From VBDM01 sp041496705 (GTDB lineage: Bacteria; Pseudomonadota; Gammaproteobacteria; Burkholderiales; SG8-39): a stretch of 64,000 nucleotides of DNA. The position numbers were made by a program, and so were the translations under genes. Below, piece after piece: positions 16,614-23,945 of the stretch (position 1 is its first letter; each line of letters begins with the position of its first letter). The notes beneath the pieces were generated by a model. That model had not been told where the DNA came from. It ran no database searches and worked only from the letters and a program-made list of their open reading frames with translations. Location: positions 1-64,000 of the forward strand of contig JBGQFD010000001.1 of assembly GCA_041496705.1 (NCBI GenBank), in the 5' to 3' direction.

Positions 16614-19456
16614 GCGAAACGCCGCGGCTCGCCCGGCCCGAACAGGTTGGAGATGCAGCGCCCGCACAACATCGGGTGCTTGGCGTCCGCGTTGATCTCG
16701 GCGCGCCAGTGCCAGCAGCGTTCGCACTTGCGGTGCGGGCTGGGCGTGACCATCACCGCTTCGCCGGATGCGCCGGCGGCTGCCGTCGCCACCGCCTTCG
16801 AAGTGATGAGCACGAAGCGCAGGTCATCGCCAAGGGACTGCAGCAAGCCTAACTTCTCGCTGCCAGCCTTGATCTCCACTTCGGCCTGCAGCGAGGAGCC
16901 GATCCTGCCCGCGGTGCGCGCTTCCTCCAGTTGTTTTGTGACTTCGGAGCGAATCGCGCGCAGCCGGGTCCACTTGTCGAGCAGCACCGCATGGTCCGGG
17001 ATTGCGGGAAAGTCGTAGTAGGTATGCACGAAAATCGTGTCGTCGCCCGGGCTGAACGGTTTCCAGGCCTCCTCCGCGGTGAAGGACAGGATCGGCGCCA
17101 TCAGGCGCAGCAGGCTCTGGGTGATATGCCACAAGGCGTTCTGTGCAGCGCGGCGCGCCTTCGAGTCCGCGCCACAGGTGTAGAGCCGGTCCTTGAGGAT
17201 GTCGAGGTAGAACCCGCCCAGATCCTCGGAGCAGAAAGTCTGCAATCTGGACATCGCCGGATGGAATTCGTACCTTTCATAGTCGGCGAGGATGGAAGTC
17301 TGCAGCTGCGCGGCAAGCGCCACCGCGTAGCGGTCGATCTCCAGCCATTCGGCCGGCGGCAGCGCATGTTTTCTTGAGTCGAAGTCCGTGGTGTTGGCGA
17401 GCAGGAAGCGCAAAGTATTCCGGATGCGGCGATAGCCCTCGACCACGCGCTTGAGGATCTCATCGGAGATCGACAGCTCGCCCGAATAATCGGTGCTCGC
17501 CACCCACAGGCGCAGGATTTCGGCACCCAGGGTTCCTGCGACCTTTTGCGGCTCAAGGGTGTTACCCAGCGACTTCGACATCTTGCGGCCCTGTCCGTCG
17601 ACGAAGAAACCATGTGTGAGCAAGGCCTTGTACGGCGGCACGCCGTTCAACATGCAGGAGACGAGCAGCGAGGAATGGAACCAGCCGCGATGCTGGTCCG
17701 AGCCTTCGAGATAGAGGTCGGCGGGAAATTTCAGTTCGCGGCCGTGCGAGCCGGCTCCGGTTTTCTCGCCCTCCGGCCCGCCCATCACGGTCTGGTGGGT
17801 GGAACCGGAATCGAACCAGACGTCCAGCGTGTCCTTGATTTTGACGTAGTACTCCGCGTCCGCCCCCAGCAGTTCCTTTGCATCCAGCGTCTGCCATGCC
17901 TCGATACCGCCCTGCTCGACCCGCTTGGCCACCTCCTCCAGCAATTCAAGCGTGCGCGGATGGAGTTCGTTGGTTTCCCTGTGGATGAAGAAGGGCATGG
18001 GCACGCCCCATTGGCGCTGGCGCGACAAGGTCCAGTCGGGACGGTTGGCGATCATGCCGTGCAGCCGCGCCTGTCCCCATGCCGGGTAGAAGCGCGAGTT
18101 CGCGATGCCGCGCAGTGCGACGGCACGCAAGGTCTCCGCCGGCTTCACGCCTCCAAAGCCGGGTGGCTCGTCCATCGCGGCGAACCATTGCGTGCTGGCC
18201 CGATAGATGATCGGCGTCTTGTGGCGCCAGCAATGCATGTAGCTGTGCACGTAATCTTCGGCGTGGAACAAGACGCCTGCTGCGGCGATTTTCTTGACGA
18301 TCTCGGGATTGGCTTTCCAGATCATCATGCCGCCAAAAAACGGCAGCGAGGAAACATACTTGCCGTCACCCATCACCGGCGTGAGGATTTCGTCGTCCCT
18401 CATGCCGTGGCGGCGGCAGGACTCGAAATCCTCCACGCCGTAAGCGGGCGAGGAATGCACGATGCCGGTGCCGGTGTCGAGCATGACGTATTCGCCCAAG
18501 TACACCGGCGACAGCCGGTCGTAGAACGGATGGCGGAAATTAACCAGCTCCAGAGCCACGCCCTTGCATGAAGCGAGCACCTTGCCGGCAAGGCCGTAGC
18601 GCGCGAGGCAGGCATCGCGCAGATCGGTGGCGAGAATCAGCAGGCCACGATCCGTCTCAACCAGGTCGTAGCTGAACTCCGGATGGATATTCAGCGCCTG
18701 GTTGGCCGGGATGGTCCAGGGCGTGGTGGTCCAGATGACGATCCAGCCCTTGTCGGTCGGCATGTTCGTAAGGCCGAAGGCCTTGGCCACCTTGTCCGGC
18801 TCAGCGAAGGGAAAGCCGACGTCGACGGCGATGTCCTTCTTGTCCATGTACTCAACCTCGGCCTCCGCCAGCGCAGAGCCGCAGTCGAAGCACCAGTTCA
18901 CCGGCTTGAGGCCGCGGTAGACGTAGCCCTTCTGCAATAGTTTGCCCAGCGTGCGGATTTCGTCGGCTTCGTTCCCGTATGCCATGGTCAGATACGGGTG
19001 GTCCCAGTCGCCGAGCACGCCGAGGCGCTGGAAATCCTTTTTCTGCTGCTCGATCTGCACGGTCGCGTAGGCGCGGCACAGGCTCTGCGTCTTCTCCACC
19101 GGCAGGTTCTTGCCGTACTGCTTCTCGATCTCGCGCTCGATCGGCATGCCGTGGCAGTCCCAGCCTGGCACGTATACAGCGTCGTAGCCCGCCATGTTGC
19201 GCGACTTGACAATCGTGTCCTTGAGGATCTTGTTGATCGCGTGGCCCAGGTGAATGCTGCCATTCGCATACGGCGGGCCGTCGTGCAGCACGAATTTTGG
19301 CCGCCCCTTCGAAGCGGCACGGATCTTCATGTACACGCCCTGCTCGTCCCACTCCTTGACCCACTGCGGCTCGCGCCTCGCGAGATCGCCGCGCATCGGG
19401 AACGGCGTGTCGGGAAGGTTGAGCGTGCTCTTGTAGTCGGGCTTGTCGTCAGGCAT
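16610..19456 (-). CDS. ileS: Isoleucyl-tRNA synthetase
   Basis: A 948-residue class I synthetase that charges tRNA-Ile. The HIGH motif appears as PYANGSIHLGHAINK, the KMSKS loop as GRKMSKSLGN, and the C-terminal zinc finger as CERCW...CGRC, the bacterial type-1 form. The editing (CP1) domain is present with WTTTPWTIPANQAL. It overlaps ribF by eight bases upstream and lspA by four downstream, so the operon is translationally coupled. Length and domains are normal. Confidence 0.98.
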   Translation of the reverse strand: MPDDKPDYKSTLNLPDTPFPMRGDLARREPQWVKEWDEQGVYMKIRAASKGRPKFVLHDGPPYANGSIHLGHAINKILKDTIVKSRNMAGYDAVYVPGWDCHGMPIEREIEKQYGKNLPVEKTQSLCRAYATVQIEQQKKDFQRLGVLGDWDHPYLTMAYGNEADEIRTLGKLLQKGYVYRGLKPVNWCFDCGSALAEAEVEYMDKKDIAVDVGFPFAEPDKVAKAFGLTNMPTDKGWIVIWTTTPWTIPANQALNIHPEFSYDLVETDRGLLILATDLRDACLARYGLAGKVLASCKGVALELVNFRHPFYDRLSPVYLGEYVMLDTGTGIVHSSPAYGVEDFESCRRHGMRDDEILTPVMGDGKYVSSLPFFGGMMIWKANPEIVKKIAAAGVLFHAEDYVHSYMHCWRHKTPIIYRASTQWFAAMDEPPGFGGVKPAETLRAVALRGIANSRFYPAWGQARLHGMIANRPDWTLSRQRQWGVPMPFFIHRETNELHPRTLELLEEVAKRVEQGGIEAWQTLDAKELLGADAEYYVKIKDTLDVWFDSGSTHQTVMGGPEGEKTGAGSHGRELKFPADLYLEGSDQHRGWFHSSLLVSCMLNGVPPYKALLTHGFFVDGQGRKMSKSLGNTLEPQKVAGTLGAEILRLWVASTDYSGELSISDEILKRVVEGYRRIRNTLRFLLANTTDFDSRKHALPPAEWLEIDRYAVALAAQLQTSILADYERYEFHPAMSRLQTFCSEDLGGFYLDILKDRLYTCGADSKARRAAQNALWHITQSLLRLMAPILSFTAEEAWKPFSPGDDTIFVHTYYDFPAIPDHAVLLDKWTRLRAIRSEVTKQLEEARTAGRIGSSLQAEVEIKAGSEKLGLLQSLGDDLRFVLITSKAVATAAAGASGEAVMVTPSPHRKCERCWHWRAEINADAKHPMLCGRCISNLFGPGEPRRFA

Positions 19457-20384
19457 CGCGGGGTTCCAGGAGAAAGCGCCTGGCGGCTTCGCAGTCGCGC
19501 CCGATCTGGGCCTTGAGCGCCTCCAGGTCGGCGTATTTTTCTTCGTCTCGGATCTTCTTCAGAAACTCGACGCGCAGGTGCGTGCGGTAGAGGTCGCGGG
19601 AAAATTCGAACAGGTGCACCTCGAGTACCGCCCGGCCGCTCGCGGTGATCGTAGGCCGCACCCCCAGGCTCGCCACTGCCGGCAGGGCTTCCTCCGCCGC
19701 GCCGTGCACTTTCACCGCGTAGATGCCGGTAAGCGGCGGGCGATTGTGCTTGAGCTGCACGTTGGCGGTCGCGAACCCGAGCTCGCGGCCGAGCTTCCTT
19801 CCGTGCACAACACGACCGCTGATGCTGTAGGGCCGGCCGAGCAGCGCTTCGGCCGAGGCGAGATCACCCGCGGCGAGCGCGGCGCGCACCGCCGAGCTCG
19901 ACACGCGCGTGCCTGCGTGCGCGACGACCGGCATCACGGCGACCTCGAACCCCTGTCGCGCGGCCAGGCGCTTCAGCGCGGGAAGGTCGCCGGCGCGTTT
20001 CGCGCCGAAACGGAAATCCTCACCCACCAGCAGCCAGCGCGCGTTCAGGCGGTGGGCGAGCGTCTGCTCGACGAAGGTCTCCGGCAAAAGCGCCGCGAAG
20101 TCGGGGGTGAATCGCTGCACGTGCACGCGCTCGAGCCCGCGAGCGGCGAGAAGCTCGCACTTCTCGCGAAGGGAAGTCAAGCGCGTCGGCGCCGCGAGCG
20201 GGGAGAAGAACTCACGCGGATGCGGCTCGAAGGTGAGCACGCAACTCATCAGCCGGCGCTCGCGCGCCTCGCCGAAGAGACGCTCCAGCATCGCCTGATG
20301 TCCGCGATGCACCCCGTCGAAATTACCGACCGTCAGCGCAACCGGCGGCAACGCGGCGTCGGCAGCACCGTGCGTAAGCAGCAT
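19449..20384 (-). CDS. ribF: Bifunctional riboflavin kinase/FMN adenylyltransferase RibF
   Basis: RibF phosphorylates riboflavin and adenylylates FMN to FAD. The 311-residue product has the nucleotidyltransferase motif TVGNFDGVHRGH, the SSSAVRAALAAGDL region and the kinase-domain GRKLGRELGFATANVQL. I took the ATG at 20384, because a promoter (TTGAAT, 15-base spacer, TATAAT) lies just upstream at 20412-20438 and longer frames would begin upstream of it. No purine-rich ribosome site precedes the ATG, which is unusual. It heads the operon with ileS, lspA and ispH. Confidence 0.94.
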   Translation of the reverse strand: MLLTHGAADAALPPVALTVGNFDGVHRGHQAMLERLFGEARERRLMSCVLTFEPHPREFFSPLAAPTRLTSLREKCELLAARGLERVHVQRFTPDFAALLPETFVEQTLAHRLNARWLLVGEDFRFGAKRAGDLPALKRLAARQGFEVAVMPVVAHAGTRVSSSAVRAALAAGDLASAEALLGRPYSISGRVVHGRKLGRELGFATANVQLKHNRPPLTGIYAVKVHGAAEEALPAVASLGVRPTITASGRAVLEVHLFEFSRDLYRTHLRVEFLKKIRDEEKYADLEALKAQIGRDCEAARRFLLEPRDA

Positions 20385-20411
20385 GAGAGGAAGAAGACCG
20401 CAAAGGCCTGA

Positions 20412-20438
20412 ATTATAGCGGCGTTTCCGCGCATTCAA
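20412..20438 (-). promoter_or_regulatory. Promoter of the ribF-ileS-lspA-ispH operon
   Basis: The minus strand reads TTGAAT (20433-20438), a 15-base spacer and a perfect TATAAT (20412-20417). Transcription would start near 20405, giving a leader of about 20 bases before the ribF ATG and no visible Shine-Dalgarno. Confidence 0.7.
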
Positions 20439-20532
20439 TGCCCCGCATCTGCGACCAACCGCCCGGCGCCCGAAACTGAGACGCTTGCCCGCGTGGGAGG
20501 TAAGATAGCTGCCCAACGGACCGGACCATCGA

Positions 20533-21021
20533 ATGAAGACCCTCGACCAGCAGATGGCGATCTACGCGGCCTATCACCGCAACCGCTGGAACAAGCTCAC
20601 CCACTTCGCCGGCGTTCCCGCGATCATCTTCGCGATCCTCATCCCGATGAGCTGGATCCAGGCGGATGGAATCACGCTCGCTCAGGTTTTCCTCGCCGCC
20701 GTGCTGCTGTACTACCTGCTGCTGGACGCGGCGCTTGCCCTGGGAACCGCGGCGATCGCCATCGCCCTGCTCTACGCGGCGCAGCTCGCCGCGGCCGCGG
20801 GAACCGCGGCGAGCTGGATCTGGTTCGGAACTTTTTTTGTCGGAGGCTGGATATTGCAGCTGGTCGGCCATGTTTTCGAGCGCCGCAGGCCCGCGCTGGC
20901 GGACAACCTGTTTCAGATCCTCATCGCCCCTATATTCCTCGTCGCGGAGCTGTTCTTCGCGCTGGGCTGGAAGCGCGACATCCTGAGAAAGGTCGAAGCG
21001 CGGCTTTCGCAAAGCCCCTGA
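20533..21021 (+). CDS. Mpo1-like (DUF962/YGL010w) membrane protein
   Basis: A 162-residue integral membrane protein with about four helices. The family signature is present: YHRNRWNKLTHFAGVP at the N-terminus and WILQLVGHVFERRRPAL near residue 110-125. The conserved histidines (positions about 14, 23 and 117) match the iron ligands of yeast Mpo1, an Fe(II)-dependent dioxygenase for alpha-oxidation of 2-hydroxy fatty acids. Bacterial members are mostly uncharacterised, so the reaction is inferred. It is transcribed divergently from ribF. Confidence 0.85.
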   Translation: MKTLDQQMAIYAAYHRNRWNKLTHFAGVPAIIFAILIPMSWIQADGITLAQVFLAAVLLYYLLLDAALALGTAAIAIALLYAAQLAAAAGTAASWIWFGTFFVGGWILQLVGHVFERRRPALADNLFQILIAPIFLVAELFFALGWKRDILRKVEARLSQSP

Positions 21022-21052
21022 AGAGGCGCGCGCAGCGCGTTCACCTCGACAC

Positions 21053-21886
21053 TCAGTTGAGCCGGGTAGCAGCTTGCCTCAGCTCGACGATCTTCCCGTG
21101 GATTTCCGCGGCGTCGGACGCTTCGGGGCGCCGCCGCAGGTAGTTCTGCAGGTCGGAGAGCGCCGGCCGGAAGCAGTCGAGCTGTTGGTAGATCAGCCCG
21201 CGGTCGCGCAGTTCCTCGGCGGATTCCGGCATCACCAGCAGCATGCGCTGCATCACCGCGAGAGCGGGTTCGAGCTTGCCGGTTTGCAGGTAGATGTTCT
21301 TCAGGTTGCGCAGCACGCGGGCGACGATCTGGCGCGGGGTCGCCGGCTCGAGATAGCGGTCGAGCTGGGTGTTCCCCGCCTCGTCCGGCGGCAGTACCTG
21401 CGCGAGGCGCTGTCGCAGATCGGCCTCGGACTGCGCTTCGCCGCCGGTAAACGGGTCGAGCACCAGCTGACCGCGCTTCACGGCGAGCTTGACCAGGAAG
21501 TGGCCCGGAAAGGACACGCCCTTCACGTTCAGGCCCAGGCGCTTGCCGACTTCCAGGTAAAGGATCCCCAGCGTGATGGGGATGCCGGTGCGCCGCTCGA
21601 TGACTTCGTTCAGGTAGCTGTTGCGGGGATCGTAATAGTCTTCGATGTTCCCGGAGAAGCGCATTTCGTTGAACAGGTAGTAGTTGAGCGCGATCACCTT
21701 CTGCTCGGCGAACGCGTCATCGGCGAGCCGCTTCCTGATCGACCCGGCGATGCTGTCGAGCCGGCCGAGATACGCCGGGATTTCGATGTCCGGGTAGATG
21801 TCCTGAGCGAGCATGAGGCTCGCCTCGGCGAGATTGAACTGCTCGCGGGAAACGAACTCGGCGAAGCGTTCGAGCGGCACGTTCAT
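21053..21886 (-). CDS. SirB1 family protein (transglutaminase-like fold plus TPR)
   Basis: A 277-residue protein of the SirB1/YchA family. The N-terminal transglutaminase-like region shows LNYYLFNEMRFSGNIEDYYD and RTGIPITLGILYLEVGKRLG with GVSFPGHFLVK (the His of the fold). The C-terminus has TPR-like helices (LKNIYLQTGKLEPALAVMQR). The ATG at 21886 is chosen because longer frames run into murJ. It follows murJ after four bases, so the two are co-transcribed. The biochemical role of SirB1 proteins is not established. Confidence 0.88.
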   Translation of the reverse strand: MNVPLERFAEFVSREQFNLAEASLMLAQDIYPDIEIPAYLGRLDSIAGSIRKRLADDAFAEQKVIALNYYLFNEMRFSGNIEDYYDPRNSYLNEVIERRTGIPITLGILYLEVGKRLGLNVKGVSFPGHFLVKLAVKRGQLVLDPFTGGEAQSEADLRQRLAQVLPPDEAGNTQLDRYLEPATPRQIVARVLRNLKNIYLQTGKLEPALAVMQRMLLVMPESAEELRDRGLIYQQLDCFRPALSDLQNYLRRRPEASDAAEIHGKIVELRQAATRLN

Positions 21887-21890
21887 GGCC

Positions 21891-23426
21891 TCACGCCGCG
21901 CGTCGGGTGAAGTCCCGCAAGCGGAAGCCCAGCGCCCACAGGCTCCCGAAATACACCGCGGCGCCCAGGCAAACCAGGCCCGCGATGGCGCCGCCCTTCG
22001 CCGCGCCGGAAGCGGCCAGCCACCAGCGCTCCGGGCCCATCGCAAGCCACAGCACCGCTGCCATCGCCGCCAGGGCCGCCGCCACCTTGCCCGTGAAAAT
22101 TCCCCACCCCGGCTGCGGCTGGAATATCGCGTGCCGGCGCAGGCCGCGGTACAGCAGTCCCGCGTTGAGGCAGGCGCCCAGGCCGATCGAAAGAGCCAGT
22201 CCGGCGTGCTTCAGGGGAACGATCAATGCGGCATTCATGAGCTGGGTCGCTATCAGCGTGACGATCGCGATGCGCACGGGCGTGGCAATATTCTGCCGCG
22301 CATAAAATCCCGGCGCCAGCACTTTCACCAGGATCAGCCCGAGCAGCCCGGCACTGTAGGCGATGAGCGCCTGGCGCGTCATCCACACGTCGCGTTCACC
22401 GAACTGCCCGTAGTGAAACAGCGTCGTCACGAGCGGCACCGACAAGAGCGCCAGAGCGATCGCCGCCGGCGCCGCGAGGATGAGGGTGAGCCGCAGACCC
22501 CAATCGAGAAGCTTCGAGAATTCTCCGTCCGCCGCGGCGGCGTGGTACTTCGACAGGCTCGGCAGCAGCACCGTGCCGAGCGCCACGCCGAGGAGGGCCG
22601 TGGGAAACTCCATCAGGCGGTCGGCGTAGTAGAGCCAGGTCACGCTGCCGTTCTCGAGGAAAGACGCGAATATCGTGTTGATGAGCAGGCTCACCTGGCT
22701 GACCGAAACGCCGAGCACCGCCGGCGCCATCAGCGAGAGAATCCGGCGAACCCCTGGGTCCGAAAAGGACAGATTTGGCCGCGGGAGCATTCCGATTTTC
22801 GCCAGCGCTGGAACTTGCATCGCCAGTTGCAGCACGCCGCCGGCAAGCACCGCCCAGGCGAGCACTTTCACCGGCGGATCGAAGTAGGGCGCAAACAGCA
22901 GGGCACCGACGATGAACGACACATTGAGGAGCGTCGGGGTAAACGCGGGGATGGCAAAGCGGCTCCAGGTATTGAGGATCCCCCCGGCGAGCGAGACGAG
23001 CGAAATGAACAGGATGTACGGGAACGTCACCCGAAGCATCGCCACCGTCAGCGCGAATTTGTCCGCGTCGGCGGCGAATCCCGGCGCGCTCACCCAGATG
23101 ATGGCCGGCGCGAGGGCAACGCCAAGCACGCTCGCCGCGAGCAGGGCGAGCGTGAGAAGCGTCGCGGTGCGATCGATGAGCGTGCGGGTACTCGCCTCGC
23201 CCTCGCGCGTCTTGTGCTCCGAGAGGACCGGAACGAAAGCCTGCGCAAAGGCCCCTTCGGCGAACAAGCGCCGCAGCAGGTTGGGAATCCGGAAGGCGAC
23301 GATAAACGCGTCTGTCGCCAGGTTCGCACCGAAAAGGCGGGCGATGATCAGATCGCGCAGGAAGCCGGTCACGCGAGAGACCAGCGTCATGCCGCTCACC
23401 GTCGCGACCGCCCTGAGCAGATTCAT
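21891..23426 (-). CDS. murJ: Lipid II flippase MurJ (MviN)
   Basis: A 511-residue polytopic membrane protein of the MOP exporter superfamily that flips lipid II for peptidoglycan synthesis. The start MNLLRAVATVSGMTLVSRVT matches MurJ N-termini closely, and the LRRLFAEGAFAQAFVPV motif is the family hallmark. About 14 hydrophobic helices are visible. The conserved N-terminus fixes the ATG at 23426; a perfect TATAAT box ends only six bases before it, so the transcript may be leaderless. It is divergent from rpsT. Confidence 0.96.
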   Translation of the reverse strand: MNLLRAVATVSGMTLVSRVTGFLRDLIIARLFGANLATDAFIVAFRIPNLLRRLFAEGAFAQAFVPVLSEHKTREGEASTRTLIDRTATLLTLALLAASVLGVALAPAIIWVSAPGFAADADKFALTVAMLRVTFPYILFISLVSLAGGILNTWSRFAIPAFTPTLLNVSFIVGALLFAPYFDPPVKVLAWAVLAGGVLQLAMQVPALAKIGMLPRPNLSFSDPGVRRILSLMAPAVLGVSVSQVSLLINTIFASFLENGSVTWLYYADRLMEFPTALLGVALGTVLLPSLSKYHAAAADGEFSKLLDWGLRLTLILAAPAAIALALLSVPLVTTLFHYGQFGERDVWMTRQALIAYSAGLLGLILVKVLAPGFYARQNIATPVRIAIVTLIATQLMNAALIVPLKHAGLALSIGLGACLNAGLLYRGLRRHAIFQPQPGWGIFTGKVAAALAAMAAVLWLAMGPERWWLAASGAAKGGAIAGLVCLGAAVYFGSLWALGFRLRDFTRRAA

Positions 23427-23432
23427 GCGCCG

Positions 23433-23438
23433 ATTATA
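23433..23438 (-). promoter_or_regulatory. -10 box for murJ, implying a leaderless transcript
   Basis: The minus strand has TATAAT at 23433-23438. The usual start, seven bases downstream, is the A of the murJ ATG at 23426. No convincing -35 is seen, so this rests on the -10 alone. Confidence 0.5.
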
Positions 23439-23458
23439 GCTTTCGTGAGCCGCGAACC

Positions 23459-23487
23459 TTGCGCCGCCCCGCGGCACCGATTACAAT
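23459..23487 (+). promoter_or_regulatory. rpsT promoter
   Basis: TTGCGC (23459-23464), an ideal 17-base spacer and TACAAT (23482-23487) make a good sigma-70 promoter. Transcription would start near 23494, about 29 bases before the rpsT ATG. Confidence 0.75.
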
Positions 23488-23522
23488 CACGCCCCTCCTA
23501 TCGAATCGATGCGGGATTCCAC

Positions 23523-23789
23523 ATGGCAAACACGAAGGGCGCGCGCAAAGCCGCCCGACAGTCCGAGAGCCGGCGCCAGCACAACGCGAGCCTGCGCTCG
23601 ACGCTAGCCACCGCAGTGAAGAGCGTCACGAAGGCGATCCAGGCCGGCGACAAGGCCGTGGCGCGCAAGGTCTTCAGCACCGCCTGCGGCATCATGGACC
23701 GGATCGCGGACAAGAAGGTGATCCACAAGAACAAGGCCGCACGCCACAAGAGCCAGCTGGCTGCGCGGCTGAAGGCCATGGCCGGGTAG
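23523..23789 (+). CDS. rpsT: 30S ribosomal protein S20
   Basis: An 88-residue, lysine- and arginine-rich protein with the S20 sequence: MANTKGARKAARQSE at the start, SVTKAIQAGDKAVARKVF in the middle and HKNKAARHKSQLAARLKAM at the end. S20 binds 16S rRNA early in 30S assembly. It is flanked by its own promoter and terminator, so it is a single-gene unit, divergent from murJ as in many betaproteobacteria. Confidence 0.98.
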   Translation: MANTKGARKAARQSESRRQHNASLRSTLATAVKSVTKAIQAGDKAVARKVFSTACGIMDRIADKKVIHKNKAARHKSQLAARLKAMAG

Positions 23790-23810
23790 ATCTCCGCTGT
23801 CGCGGCATGA

Positions 23811-23838
23811 AAAAAGGGCGGCGCCTGCCGCCCTTTTT
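23811..23838 (+). terminator. Intrinsic terminator of rpsT
   Basis: A perfect 12-bp stem AAAAAGGGCGGC/GCCGCCCTTTTT (arms 23811-23822 and 23827-23838) with a four-base loop lies 21 bases after the rpsT stop and ends in a T run. It separates rpsT from the decarboxylase gene. Confidence 0.93.
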
Positions 23839-23945
23839 CTCGCCTGCTGCGCCCCTGTTTCACGGGGGATCGAGCATAGCACCCCCTCCTTGCGCTCCCC
23901 CGGGCTTTGCCGCAACAATCCGCTTTTGCTTTTCCCCGACGTTCC

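Noticed and set aside
21813..23522. A very long plus-strand frame leading into rpsT
   Set aside because: Only the last 88 codons are rpsT; the rest is antisense to murJ and of shadow composition, and the rpsT promoter and terminator define the true gene.
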